Of a stretch of DNA of 33,271 nt, positions 8,164-17,038 are shown one piece after another. The notes beneath the pieces were generated by a model that saw nothing but the letters and a program-made list of their open reading frames with translations, did no database searches and was not told the origin of the DNA. A program made the position numbers and the translations under genes. Source of the DNA: Alphaproteobacteria bacterium (GTDB lineage Bacteria > Pseudomonadota > Alphaproteobacteria > TMED109); NCBI GenBank assembly GCA_021296265.1, contig JAGWAT010000017.1, forward strand, positions 1-33,271, read 5' to 3'. How positions within the stretch are numbered: the first letter of the stretch is position 1; every line of letters begins with the position of its first letter.

Positions 8164-9147
8164 ATGCACGAGATATCCGTCCGCGAGGCCATCCGGGATG
8201 CAATGGCCGAAGAGATGCGGCGCGACGAAACGGTGTTCCTTATGGGCGAGGAAGTGGCCGAGTACGAGGGTGCGTACAAGGTCAGCCAGGGACTGCTCAA
8301 GGAATTCGGGCCGGAACGTGTGGTGGACACGCCGATTACGGAAGCAGGATTTGCCGGTGTCGGTGTAGGTGCCGCCATGATGGGCCTGCGGCCGATCGTG
8401 GAGTTCATGACATGGAACTTTGCAATGCAGGCGATTGACCAGATCGTCAATTCGGCAGCCAAGACCCGCTATATGTCGGGAGGGCTCCTGGGGCTGCCCA
8501 TCGTATTTCGTGGGCCAAACGGTGTCGCCTCTCAGGTTGCCGCCCAACACAGCCAGGATTACGGATCTTGGTATGCACACGTGCCGGGGCTGAAGGTGGT
8601 GGCGCCGTTTGATGCGGCTGACGCGAAAGGATTGCTGACGGCTGCCATTCGGGATCCGGACCCCGTCGTCTTTCTTGAGCACGAGCTCTTGTACGGGGAA
8701 AGTGGTCAGGTGCCCGACGGGGAGCACGTGGCGGAATTGGGCCGGGCGAGGATTGTGCGACCGGGACGGGATGTGACGCTGGTCAGTTGGTCGCGGGGCG
8801 TGTCTTTGGTGCTCGATGCAGCTGCCGAACTGGCGGAACAGGGCATCGACGCCGAGGTGATCGATCTCCGTTCGCTACGTCCGCTTGACCGGGCGACCTT
8901 GCTGGGTTCGGTACAACGAACCCACAGGATCGTGAGCGTGGAGGAGGGATGGCCTAGCTGCGGAGTAGGGGCAGAGATCGTGGCCACCGTCGTCGCGGAG
9001 GCGTTTGATGCGCTGGATGCACCGCCGCGGCGGGTCAATGGGGCTGACGTGCCCATGCCGTACGCAGCGCATCTTGAAGAGCTTGCACTTCCGTCGCCTG
9101 AGACCGTGGTACGCGTGGTACGGGAGGTCTGTTACACGGATGTATGA
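8164..9147 (+). CDS. pdhB: Pyruvate dehydrogenase E1 component, beta subunit
   Basis: A 327-residue transketolase-like beta subunit. It begins directly with the conserved [15 protein letters not shown] block, so it lacks the N-terminal lipoyl domain that some alphaproteobacterial E1 beta subunits carry. Later motifs are [38 protein letters not shown], the [18 protein letters not shown] substrate and ThDP region, and the C-terminal [11 protein letters not shown] and [15 protein letters not shown] segments. It pairs with pdhA to form the E1 heterotetramer. It is followed by pdhC after 24 nt that include a strong GGGGAG ribosome site. Confidence 0.97.
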   Translation: MHEISVREAIRDAMAEEMRRDETVFLMGEEVAEYEGAYKVSQGLLKEFGPERVVDTPITEAGFAGVGVGAAMMGLRPIVEFMTWNFAMQAIDQIVNSAAKTRYMSGGLLGLPIVFRGPNGVASQVAAQHSQDYGSWYAHVPGLKVVAPFDAADAKGLLTAAIRDPDPVVFLEHELLYGESGQVPDGEHVAELGRARIVRPGRDVTLVSWSRGVSLVLDAAAELAEQGIDAEVIDLRSLRPLDRATLLGSVQRTHRIVSVEEGWPSCGVGAEIVATVVAEAFDALDAPPRRVNGADVPMPYAAHLEELALPSPETVVRVVREVCYTDV

Positions 9148-9171
9148 GCATGGCCGGGGAGATCATGAATC

Positions 9172-10449
9172 ATGCCGACACTGATCCGGATGCCGGCGCT
9201 GTCGCCGACCATGACCGAGGGGACGCTCGCGCGGTGGCTGAAGAATGAAGGAGACGGAATTGAACCCGGGGACGTGATCGCCGAAATCGAGACGGACAAG
9301 GCCACCATGGAGGTCGAGGCGGTCGACGAGGGGACGCTGGGCAAGATTCTGGTCGCGGACGGCACGGAGGGCGTTGCTGTCAATTCCGTCATCGCAGTGT
9401 TGGTCGAGGAAGGGGAAGATCTCCAGTCCGTGGAGGCGGCAACGGCAGAGCTTGGCGACACGACGGTGCCCGAGCCACGCTCCAGTCCTCAGCCGAGCGC
9501 TGCGAAGCCCGCGCCGCCCGTGGAAGCGCCGCCCCAGGTGCCATCTCCGCCGCCGGCCGCGGTTTCGGAACCAGCCGCTCCGGCGCAACCAACGCCGCCT
9601 GGCAACCGAGTATCCGCCAGCCCGCTCGCCCGCCGGATGGCGGCGCAGGCCGGGCTTGAGCTCGCATCGATCCGGGGATCAGGGCCGCACGGGCGCATCG
9701 TCAAGGCAGATATCGACCGCGCTCTCCAGATGGGTGGCGCGCCGGAGACGGATGAGGCGGAAGCTGCGCCCGAGAGAATTGAGCTGAGCAACGTACGAAA
9801 GGTCATTGCGACCCGACTGCTGGAAGCCAAGCAGACGATTCCGCATTTCTACCTGGAGACAAACGCTGAGGCCGGTGCGCTGCTCGATTTGCGTCGGCGC
9901 ATCAATGCGGATCTGGAGCGGGAGCAGCGAGTCACCGTGAACGACCTGGTCGTCAAGGCCACAGCGATGGCGCTCCGTCGGGTGCCCGAGGTGAACTCCG
10001 CATGGGGTGGTGACCACATTGTCCGCCACCGCGCAGTCCACGTCGCGGTGGCGGTGGCCGTTGATGACGGACTCTTTACGCCGGTTGTCAGGAACACCGA
10101 TCGCAAGGGAATCCGCGAAATCGCCGGCGAGATCCGGTCACTTGTGCAGAAAACCCGAGCGGGCAAGCTGATGCCCGAGGAATATCAGGGCGGGACGTTC
10201 AGCGTGTCGAATCTGGGGATGTACGGCATTGGCGCCTTCGCGGCTGTCATCAATCCTCCCCAGGGCGGCATCCTGGCAGTGGGCGCGGCTGCCGAGCGGC
10301 CGGTCGTGCGTGACGGGGTGGTTACGGCAGCACCCGTGATGACCCTGACCCTGTCGGGTGACCACCGGATGATCGACGGCGCGGTCGGCGCGCGCTGGCT
10401 GGCCGAGCTTCGCCAACTGATCGAGCATCCCGCACTGATGCTGGCGTAA
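9172..10449 (+). CDS. pdhC: Dihydrolipoamide acetyltransferase (E2) of pyruvate dehydrogenase
   Basis: The 425-residue core enzyme that moves the acetyl group from lipoamide to CoA. Residues 1-80 form a single lipoyl domain with the attachment site ETDKATME (Lys43). An alanine/proline-rich linker runs over about residues 100-145. The E1/E3-binding domain follows (SPLARRMAAQAGLELASI, then GSGPHGRIVKADI), and the catalytic domain ends with LSGDHRMIDGAVGARW carrying the DHRxxDG histidine. ATG 9172 has GGGGAG 9-15 nt upstream; an ATG at 9165 is in another frame. The presence of one lipoyl domain and not three is common in this class. Confidence 0.97.
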   Translation: MPTLIRMPALSPTMTEGTLARWLKNEGDGIEPGDVIAEIETDKATMEVEAVDEGTLGKILVADGTEGVAVNSVIAVLVEEGEDLQSVEAATAELGDTTVPEPRSSPQPSAAKPAPPVEAPPQVPSPPPAAVSEPAAPAQPTPPGNRVSASPLARRMAAQAGLELASIRGSGPHGRIVKADIDRALQMGGAPETDEAEAAPERIELSNVRKVIATRLLEAKQTIPHFYLETNAEAGALLDLRRRINADLEREQRVTVNDLVVKATAMALRRVPEVNSAWGGDHIVRHRAVHVAVAVAVDDGLFTPVVRNTDRKGIREIAGEIRSLVQKTRAGKLMPEEYQGGTFSVSNLGMYGIGAFAAVINPPQGGILAVGAAAERPVVRDGVVTAAPVMTLTLSGDHRMIDGAVGARWLAELRQLIEHPALMLA

Positions 10450-10453
10450 GACC

Positions 10454-11854
10454 GTGGCGGGAACCGAGTACGACCTCGTTGTCATTGGAGGTGGGCCGGG
10501 CGGGTACGTGGCTGCCATTCGCGCTGCGCAACTGGGCATGCGGACAGCGGTGGTGGAGCGTGAGCATTTGGGGGGCATCTGCCTCAACTGGGGCTGCATT
10601 CCGACCAAGGCATTGCTGCGAAGCGCTGAGCTTCGTCACCTTCTGACGGAAGCGGAAGTGCACGGCCTCACGGTCGGCCGCGTGAGCGTCGACTTCCAGA
10701 AGCTCGTCGCCCGAAGTCGAACCGTCGCCGCGCAGCTGACGCGTGGCGTCGCCCACCTGCTGAAGAAGCACAAGGTGGGCGTGATCGAAGGAACCGGATC
10801 TCTTGCCGGCGACGGACGCATCCGGGTGATGCGCGACGACAAGAATGAGCTGATGCTGTCAGCGGCGCACACCATCGTGGCGACCGGCGCGCGGGCCCGG
10901 GCCCTGCCGGGTATCGAGCCGAACGGCAAAGGGATCTGGACCTACCGCGAAGCTCTATTACCCGACGCGCTTCCCAAACGTCTCTTGGTCATCGGATCCG
11001 GTGCGATAGGAATGGAATTTGCGAGCTTTTTCCATGACTTGGGCTCGGAAGTTACTGTCGTGGAAGTACAGGACAGGATCCTTCCCAACGAGGATGCTGA
11101 GGTCTCTGCGTTCGCCGAAAAAACGTTCGCGGCGCAGGGAATGCGGTTGCTCACGAATTCGACGGTCCAATCGATCCGTTCCAAGGGGCGGGCCCTGGCC
11201 GTAACGGCGGAACTCCCCGATCAGACCACCGACACATTCTCGGTGAACAAGATAATCCTGGCCGTGGGTATTACTGGCAACGTGGAAGGAATTGGTCTCG
11301 AGGAGGCGGGTGTCAGGATCGAGCATGGACACATCACCACGAATCCGACAGGCGGGACGGGCGTTCCGGGAATTCACGCGATCGGCGATGTCACCGGGCC
11401 CCCGTGGCTCGCGCACAAGGCGAGTCACGAAGGGATTGCGTGCGTTGAGGGCATTGCCGGAATGGAAACCCATGCGCCCGATACATCCCGAATTCCGGCC
11501 TGCACGTATTGCCGTCCGCAGGTCGCGAGCATCGGGTTGACGGAAGCCCAGGCAGTGGCGGCAGGACACGAGGTTAAAGTCGGCAGATTCCCCTTTCTTG
11601 GCAACGGAAAGGCCATCGCGCTGGGAGAACCTGAAGGACTTGTGAAGACCGTCTTCGATGCAGGGACCGGAGAGCTTCTGGGGGCCCATATGATCGGTGC
11701 AGAAGTGACTGAACTCATTCAAGGGTTTTCGATCGCGAGGACGATGGAGGCGACCGAACTCGACCTGATGCACACAGTATTTCCGCATCCGACCTTGTCG
11801 GAGATGATGCATGAATCGACGCTGCAGGCGTTCAGCCGTGCCATCCACATCTAG
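10454..11854 (+). CDS. lpdA: Dihydrolipoamide dehydrogenase (E3)
   Basis: A 466-residue FAD disulfide oxidoreductase that reoxidises dihydrolipoamide with NAD+. It has the N-terminal FAD motif VVIGGGPGGYVAAIRAAQLG, the redox disulfide GGICLNWGCIPTKAL (Cys43 and Cys48), an NAD-binding GSGAIGMEFASFF segment, the second FAD motif GIHAIGDVTGPPWLAHKASHEG and the C-terminal catalytic pair in HPTLSEMMHE. Translation starts at GTG 10454, only 4 nt after the pdhC stop, so it is coupled to E2 and probably dedicated to the pyruvate complex. Confidence 0.97.
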   Translation: MAGTEYDLVVIGGGPGGYVAAIRAAQLGMRTAVVEREHLGGICLNWGCIPTKALLRSAELRHLLTEAEVHGLTVGRVSVDFQKLVARSRTVAAQLTRGVAHLLKKHKVGVIEGTGSLAGDGRIRVMRDDKNELMLSAAHTIVATGARARALPGIEPNGKGIWTYREALLPDALPKRLLVIGSGAIGMEFASFFHDLGSEVTVVEVQDRILPNEDAEVSAFAEKTFAAQGMRLLTNSTVQSIRSKGRALAVTAELPDQTTDTFSVNKIILAVGITGNVEGIGLEEAGVRIEHGHITTNPTGGTGVPGIHAIGDVTGPPWLAHKASHEGIACVEGIAGMETHAPDTSRIPACTYCRPQVASIGLTEAQAVAAGHEVKVGRFPFLGNGKAIALGEPEGLVKTVFDAGTGELLGAHMIGAEVTELIQGFSIARTMEATELDLMHTVFPHPTLSEMMHESTLQAFSRAIHI

Positions 11855-11879
11855 GAACAGGCCATTTGTCGGCGGCATG

Positions 11880-11933
11880 ATATCCGGATGGGGACGGATG
11901 TACCGCACCCGCGATAACGCGGGGGGCGGATAT
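11880..11933. repeat. Nested dyads between lpdA and lipA
   Basis: An outer inverted repeat ATATCCG (11880-11886) / CGGATAT (11927-11933) encloses an inner hairpin CCCGCG-ATAA-CGCGGG (11908-11923). It begins 26 nt after the lpdA stop and ends 65 nt before lipA. It could be an attenuator or processing site separating the pdh genes from lipA. There is no T-tract. Confidence 0.4.
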
Positions 11934-11998
11934 CCGACGACAGGCCGGACCGCTGGCGGGCGCCGCTTCCGGAACGCACTGGATCGCTAGGGTCAGGC

Positions 11999-12997
11999 AT
12001 GCACCCGCGCTCTGAATACATCAGTACGGCGCATCTGGTCCCGGACCCGGATGCCAAGCGAATGCGCAAGCCGCCTTGGATACGCGTGAAGGCGCCGACC
12101 TCGGAGGGCTACCGAACGACGAAAGAGCTGGTTCAGGCGCTGGATCTCCGGACGGTGTGCGAAGAGGCCGCCTGCCCGAACATCGGTGAATGCTGGAGTC
12201 AGGGTCACGCGACGATGATGGTGCTCGGGCAGATCTGCACGCGGAAGTGCGCATTCTGCAACGTCGCCACAGGACGGCCCCAGGCCGTCGACCCTGGTGA
12301 ACCCCAACGGCTCGCCGACGCGGTTGCGGTCTTGGGCCTCACACACGTGGTCATCACCTCGGTGGACCGGGATGATCTGGCAGACGGGGGCGCCGGTCAC
12401 TTTGCAGCTTGCATCAGGGCTCTGCACGCGACCTGTCCGGGCGTGACGGTGGAAGTGCTGACCCCTGATTTCCAGCGGAAGTCCGGTGCGGTGGAGATGA
12501 TCGCCGAAGCGGCGCCGGACGTGTTCAACCACAATCTTGAAACGGTTCCCCGCTTGTATCGGACGGTCCGACGCGCTGCCGACTATGTTCACAGCCTGAA
12601 GCTCTTTCCGCGGATTCGCGCCCTGAATCCCCGCATCTTCACCAAGTCCGGGCTGATGGTCGGGTTGGGCGAGACCGACCGTGAGGTCCTCACCGTCATG
12701 GACGACATGCGGGCGCACGACATCGATTTCCTGACGATCGGGCAGTACTTGCAACCGACTCTCGGGCACCATCCGGTCGAACGCTTCGTTTCGCCTGACG
12801 AGTTTGCGGAACTTGAGGCGGCAGCGCGGGATCGGGGATTTCTGCTGGTTTCGGCGTCGCCGCTGACCCGATCCTCCTACCACGCCGACCAGGACTTTCG
12901 CAGACTGCAGTCGGCTGGCCGGGCTAGGGCGCACCTACTAGGGCAGCGCGACGACGTCGCACGTTCTGACCAGCTACCTCCCCGCGTCAGCGTGTGA
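11999..12997 (+). CDS. lipA: Lipoyl synthase
   Basis: A 332-residue radical-SAM enzyme inserting two sulfurs into octanoyl groups on lipoyl domains, here the E2 encoded two genes upstream. The auxiliary iron-sulfur cluster motif is [12 protein letters not shown] (Cys54, Cys59, Cys65) and the radical-SAM motif is CTRKCAFC (Cys80, Cys84, Cys87). The C-terminal RSSYHAD supplies the serine that ligates the auxiliary cluster. The tail after that motif is somewhat longer than in many homologues. The position after lpdA places cofactor synthesis beside its main client; lipB is not in the window. Confidence 0.97.
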   Translation: MHPRSEYISTAHLVPDPDAKRMRKPPWIRVKAPTSEGYRTTKELVQALDLRTVCEEAACPNIGECWSQGHATMMVLGQICTRKCAFCNVATGRPQAVDPGEPQRLADAVAVLGLTHVVITSVDRDDLADGGAGHFAACIRALHATCPGVTVEVLTPDFQRKSGAVEMIAEAAPDVFNHNLETVPRLYRTVRRAADYVHSLKLFPRIRALNPRIFTKSGLMVGLGETDREVLTVMDDMRAHDIDFLTIGQYLQPTLGHHPVERFVSPDEFAELEAAARDRGFLLVSASPLTRSSYHADQDFRRLQSAGRARAHLLGQRDDVARSDQLPPRVSV

Positions 12998-13012
12998 GTC
13001 GGACCGCACACG

Positions 13013-13477
13013 ATGCCGCGGCACGCCGAGCGCCGGGTCTCCGCGTATACGCCGGAGCAACTCTTCGATCTCGTGGTCGACGTGGAACGGTACCCGGAGT
13101 TTCTCCCCTGGTGCATTGGCGCTGCGATCACGGCACATCACGAGGACGGCTTCGAGGCTGACCTCGCCATCGGATTTCAACTGTTGCGGGCCCGTTACCG
13201 CAGCCGGATCACGTGCCAGCGGCCCGCGTGCGTCGACGTCGTTCTCGTGCACGGCCCGTTCCGATACCTCACCAACCAATGGCTGTTCCGGAAGGTCGGC
13301 CATGCGCAAACCGAGATTGCCTTCGAGGTTGATTTCGAATTCCGTTCCTCGACGTTTTCGAGGGCCATGACGCCGCTGTTCGGTCTTGCTGTCCGGCGCA
13401 TGGTGCATGAGTTCGAGCAAAGAGCGAAACGCTTGTATGCGAAGCCCCTTGCGGTTTCGGGAGACCTAGGCCAATAA
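13013..13477 (+). CDS. Coq10/RatA-type START-domain protein
   Basis: A 154-residue single-domain protein of the polyketide cyclase/START family. The N-terminal pattern RRVSAYTPEQLFDLVVDVERYPEFLPWC and the later FRYLTNQWLFRK and VDFEFRSSTFSRAMTPLFGL blocks are those of Coq10, the ubiquinone-binding protein needed for respiration, also annotated in bacteria as RatA. In alphaproteobacteria this gene commonly follows lipA, as it does here after 15 nt. I favour the quinone-chaperone role over the ribosome-toxin label, since no antitoxin partner is present. It converges with the TetR-like gene 41 nt downstream. Confidence 0.9.
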   Translation: MPRHAERRVSAYTPEQLFDLVVDVERYPEFLPWCIGAAITAHHEDGFEADLAIGFQLLRARYRSRITCQRPACVDVVLVHGPFRYLTNQWLFRKVGHAQTEIAFEVDFEFRSSTFSRAMTPLFGLAVRRMVHEFEQRAKRLYAKPLAVSGDLGQ

Positions 13478-13518
13478 CCCCCGGTCTGACTTGGCCCGCG
13501 GCAGCCACCAGTACCGCT

Positions 13519-14154
13519 TCAGACTTGCGCGCCGGGTTGGTCGGCAGGCGCGGTTGAGCCGGAGTTTCGGGGCGCGAAGCCCTGCATGCAGCGGGCCAGC
13601 GTCTCGAGCCGGCCCAATTCCTGATCGAGCATCGCGAAGATCGCATCCAGGCCGCGGTCCTCCTCTTCAAGGAGCCATCGACGGCTCGTCCGAATCCAAA
13701 CATAGGTGAGCGCAGTGGCACGGAGCATGCGTTCAAGTTCGCTCCCTGCGAGGTCAGCCGCGTCCAGCACATTTCCCATCGACGTGTGGATCCGTCGGAA
13801 CATCCGCGCGCCGGCGCCCGGGCAGCGCTGCGCTTCCGAAGCGAACATGCGGACGGCGGCCCGGCGTGGCGCCAGTGCATCGAGTCGGCACATCAGTGCC
13901 TCCAGCAGCCGTTCCCTGGGGCTGGCCTCTGCGAAGTCCTCTTCGTCCAATGCGCTGACGATATGCTCGTCGGTCTGCCGGGCAAAGGCGTCGAGGACGT
14001 CGTCCCCACTGCTGAACAGGACTTCGGCGGCATCCGGATCAACATTCGCTCTCTGTGCCAATTGGGCGACCGTCAGCCCGCGCCACTCGCCTTCCTCAGC
14101 GGCGCCGAGCGCGGCCTCGACAAGTTGTTCGGTGAGGGAGTCGGTAGCAGGCAT
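13519..14154 (-). CDS. TetR-like (possibly degenerate) transcriptional regulator
   Basis: A 211-residue, mostly helical protein. The first 50 residues read like a TetR N-terminal domain: a first helix SLTEQLVEAALGAAEEGEW, then LTVAQLAQRANVDPDAAEVLF in the place of the helix-turn-helix. The usual aromatic and lysine contacts (YYHFxxK) are replaced by EVLFSSGDDVLDAF, so DNA binding is uncertain. A Coq9-like fold is another possibility, since TetR and Coq9 are related and coq10 is next door. It lies 24 nt after gdhA on the same strand and is probably co-transcribed with it. No bound ligand can be inferred. Confidence 0.65.
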   Translation of the reverse strand: MPATDSLTEQLVEAALGAAEEGEWRGLTVAQLAQRANVDPDAAEVLFSSGDDVLDAFARQTDEHIVSALDEEDFAEASPRERLLEALMCRLDALAPRRAAVRMFASEAQRCPGAGARMFRRIHTSMGNVLDAADLAGSELERMLRATALTYVWIRTSRRWLLEEEDRGLDAIFAMLDQELGRLETLARCMQGFAPRNSGSTAPADQPGAQV

Positions 14155-14178
14155 GGCAGTCCCGGGAACCGGATGCCT

Positions 14179-15537
14179 CTACACGATCCCGTAAGCGAGC
14201 ATCGCTTCCGCCACCTTGCGGAAACCAGCGACGTTCGCGCCGGCGATGTAGTCGATCTGGTCGCTTTCCTCGCGTCCGTGTTCGACGCACCGATGATGGA
14301 TATCGGCCATGATTTGCTCGAGCTGGTCCTCCATGTCGGCGAGGGTCCATGATAGGCGAGCAGAGTTCTGGCTCATTTCCAGTCCGGAAACCGCTACGCC
14401 TCCCGCGTTGGCGGCCTTCGCAGGGCCGAAGAGCACGCGGGCCTCGGTGAGCTGATCGATGGCATCAAGCTCGGTTGGCATGTTGGCGCCCTCGCAGACA
14501 ACTATCGTTCCTCCATCGATTAAGCACCGGGCATCGTCGAGTCCCAGTTCGTTCTGGGTAGCACAGGGGAGCGCCACGTCGCAGGGAACCCGCCATGGCC
14601 GCTTGCCGCGATGAAAGGTGGCTGTCGGATATTGCTCCGCATATTCAGAAATTCGGGTTCGCCGCACTTCTTTCAGGTCCCGCACCCAGAGCAGCTTCTC
14701 GGCGTCGATACCGTCCGGATCATGAATGAAACCGCTCGAATCTGAGAGGGTGTGAACTTTCGCGCCCAATTGGAGCGCTTTCTCGGCGGCGTGCAGCGAC
14801 ACGTTCCCTGAGCCCGAGATGCTGACACGGAGGCCAGTCAGGTTGCGTCCAGCCTCTTTCAGCATGTGCGTGAGAAACAAGACCACTCCGTAGCCTGTTG
14901 CCTCGGTCCTGATCAGGCTGCCGCCGAACTCAAGTCCCTTGCCGGTCAGGACACCTTCGAATGATCCGGTAATCCGTTTGTACTGCCCGAACATGTACCC
15001 GATTTCCCGTGCGCCAACTCCAATATCGCCGGCAGGTACATCGACGTTAGGGCCGATGTGCCGATAAAGCTCATTGATGAAGGACTGGCAGAAGCGCATG
15101 ACTTCCGCCGATGACTTTCCTTTCGGACTGAAATTGGCGCCGCCTTTACCGGCACCCATCGGAAGTCCGGTGAGACTATTCTTGAACGTCTGCTCGAAGG
15201 CCAGGAACTTGAGAATGCTTGGGGTAACCGTGTGACTGAAGCGGAGGCCCCCCTTGTAGGGACCGATGGCGTTGTTCATCTGCACCCGAAACCCGCGATT
15301 GACAATGATTTCGCCGGCGTCGTTCTGCCAGGAAACGCGAAAGGACATCATCCGGTCGGGTTCGGTCATGCGTTCCAGGATCCGGAGTTCGCGGTAGATC
15401 GGATTCCGGTTGATGTACGGCAGCAGGGTCTTTGCGACTTCGAATACCGCTTGGTGGAATTCGCTCTCGCCGGGATTCCGGACGATAAGGCCATCCATGA
15501 ACTGTTGTAGCGGGGCTGGCCCGCCTGTATCGAACAT
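14179..15537 (-). CDS. gdhA: Glutamate dehydrogenase, NADP-specific hexameric type
   Basis: A 452-residue enzyme interconverting 2-oxoglutarate plus ammonium and glutamate. The length and sequence follow the small NADP-linked class typified by E. coli GdhA: NNAIGPYKGGLRFS (Lys95), FKNSLTGLPMGAGKGGANF (Lys119 and catalytic Lys131), then VMRFCQSFINELYRHIG and DVPAGDIGVGAREIGYMFG. The dinucleotide-binding motif is SGSGNVSLHAAEKALQLGA. The enzyme would serve ammonium assimilation. It sits 24 nt after a TRAP solute receptor and 24 nt before a TetR-like gene, an unusual arrangement that suggests the imported substrate may enter through 2-oxoglutarate or glutamate. Confidence 0.96.
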   Translation of the reverse strand: MFDTGGPAPLQQFMDGLIVRNPGESEFHQAVFEVAKTLLPYINRNPIYRELRILERMTEPDRMMSFRVSWQNDAGEIIVNRGFRVQMNNAIGPYKGGLRFSHTVTPSILKFLAFEQTFKNSLTGLPMGAGKGGANFSPKGKSSAEVMRFCQSFINELYRHIGPNVDVPAGDIGVGAREIGYMFGQYKRITGSFEGVLTGKGLEFGGSLIRTEATGYGVVLFLTHMLKEAGRNLTGLRVSISGSGNVSLHAAEKALQLGAKVHTLSDSSGFIHDPDGIDAEKLLWVRDLKEVRRTRISEYAEQYPTATFHRGKRPWRVPCDVALPCATQNELGLDDARCLIDGGTIVVCEGANMPTELDAIDQLTEARVLFGPAKAANAGGVAVSGLEMSQNSARLSWTLADMEDQLEQIMADIHHRCVEHGREESDQIDYIAGANVAGFRKVAEAMLAYGIV

Positions 15538-15561
15538 CGCTTGATCCCGTGACGGCGCGGC

Positions 15562-16644
15562 CTAGCTGGCCCTCCAATTCATGAAGCCGAGTTCGGCCAG
15601 TCCAGCGATTCCGATCGAGCGCCGTCGGAAATCCATCCAGTTGTCGTAGATGCGCTGATTGATCTCGCCATCCTCGGCCGTCTCCGCCACGACTTCGTCG
15701 CTCACCTCAAACCAGCGCTTCAGGATGTCAGCGGGCAGCTGTTCGATCTTGGCGCCGTACTCCTGCACGAGACGCTCGAGTGCCAGTGCATTGTTGGAGG
15801 TGAATTCTGCCAGCATCTGCGTGGTCTCTGCTTCTGCCGCCACCTGGATGAGCTTTTGCAGCCGTTTGGGAAGGTCGTCGAACGCCTCCTGGTTCACCAT
15901 GAGCGAGAGCGTCGTACCAGGTTCGTGAACCCCCGGCCCATAGCAGTATGGGGCGACCTTGTAGAACCCGTGGGCGAGATCCATCCACGGTCCACCCCAT
16001 TCCGCAGCGTCGATGACTCCCGACTGCAGCGATGGCATGACCTCGCCACCTGGAAGATTGATCGTGGTTGCCCCCAGTCTTGCCAGGACCTCTGACTGCA
16101 GGCCGGCCATCCGCACACGAAGGCCCTGCAGGTCTGCAAGGCTCTCGAGGCGCTTGCGAAACCAGCCAATCATTTGCATGCCCGCATTGCCCGCAATGAA
16201 ACCCTTCAGGCCATACCCGGCGTACAGCTCATCCCAGAGCTCCTGCCCGCCGCCGTAACGGATCCAGGCAATCTGTTCGATCGGTGCGAGGCCGCCCGGG
16301 ACCGAGCCAAAGAATGCGATGCTGCGGTTCTTGGAAATCCAGTAGTACGGGGAATCATGCCCCATTTCGGCCTTTCCCTCGCGCACGGCATCAAACACTT
16401 CAAACGCGGGAACGAATTCCCCTGCGGCGAACAGCTTGATTGTCAACTCACCGTCCGATAGCTCGTTGATCCGGTCCACGATGCGCTGAGCGCCGGTACC
16501 GATACCTGGGAAATTCTTCTGCCAGCACGTGACCATTTTCCATCGGTGTTCATTACGTGCGTAGGCGGGTGCGGCGATAGTGGTCGCAGCGGCTGTCGCA
16601 CCGCCAGCGAGAAATGATCGTCGGTCGAGTGGAGGGTTTGGCAT
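15562..16644 (-). CDS. TRAP transporter solute-binding protein (DctP/TakP-like), Tat-exported
   Basis: A 360-residue periplasmic receptor. Its signal peptide has a twin-arginine motif (DRRSFLAGGA, Arg8-Arg9) and a likely cleavage after APAYA at residue 29. The mature part begins RWKMVTCWQKNFPGIGTGAQ and includes GEFVPAFEVFDAVREGKAEM, the conserved arginine region LQGLRVRMAG, and GGEVMPSLQSGVIDAAEWGGPW, which resemble the TakP group binding 2-oxo acids. No DctQ or DctM membrane subunit is in the window, so it is an orphan receptor here. It is the first gene of the dctP-gdhA-tetR run. A 2-oxo acid ligand is suggested by sequence type and by gdhA, not demonstrated. Confidence 0.9.
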   Translation of the reverse strand: MPNPPLDRRSFLAGGATAAATTIAAPAYARNEHRWKMVTCWQKNFPGIGTGAQRIVDRINELSDGELTIKLFAAGEFVPAFEVFDAVREGKAEMGHDSPYYWISKNRSIAFFGSVPGGLAPIEQIAWIRYGGGQELWDELYAGYGLKGFIAGNAGMQMIGWFRKRLESLADLQGLRVRMAGLQSEVLARLGATTINLPGGEVMPSLQSGVIDAAEWGGPWMDLAHGFYKVAPYCYGPGVHEPGTTLSLMVNQEAFDDLPKRLQKLIQVAAEAETTQMLAEFTSNNALALERLVQEYGAKIEQLPADILKRWFEVSDEVVAETAEDGEINQRIYDNWMDFRRRSIGIAGLAELGFMNWRAS

Positions 16645-17038
16645 TGCGTGTACCTAGCAAAGAAAAAGGCCCGAATCGCTTGCCGCAGAGCATAGGCCAG
16701 CGCGGACGGGTTCGCGCCGTGTCGATTTGGCTGAGCCGGTCTTGCCGCAACAAAGCGTCGGGGGGCTGCAATCAGGAAGAGCTGGGAGGAGTCTTTCCGC
16801 ACACCACGAACGGGTAGCTCACGGCCGGCGGCGCGTACAGCGTTCCCCCCATTGCACGGTGCGGACAGAGATCACGGGTGCCGGAGCCGTGGCGCAAGAT
16901 GGAGAAGGGAGGAGCGGTACCGGAATCCGCAGTAGGCGACGACCACTGGCCGAGGAGCGAGCATGATCCCCTAGCGGGCCGGCGAACCATCTGCAGGCCA
17001 GCGCGCTACTGCCCAGCGAGGCATGGTTTTGCGCACGG
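16645..17038. other. Non-coding spacer between dctP and the acyl-CoA carboxylase
   Basis: About 394 nt. It should hold the promoter of the minus-strand dctP operon at its left edge and the 3' end of the minus-strand carboxylase at its right edge. I find no recognisable protein in any frame, no strong terminator hairpin and no tRNA. Short open frames exist, but their translations are rich in arginine, serine and proline and look like chance frames. Confidence 0.5.

Noticed and set aside
11993-12934. 313-codon minus-strand open frame
   Set aside because: Antisense to lipA, whose two cysteine motifs prove the plus strand is coding.
16645-17038. Possible small or broken gene in the dctP/carboxylase gap
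   Set aside because: All six frames were read; the short frames are Ser/Arg/Pro-rich and none shows a conserved motif.
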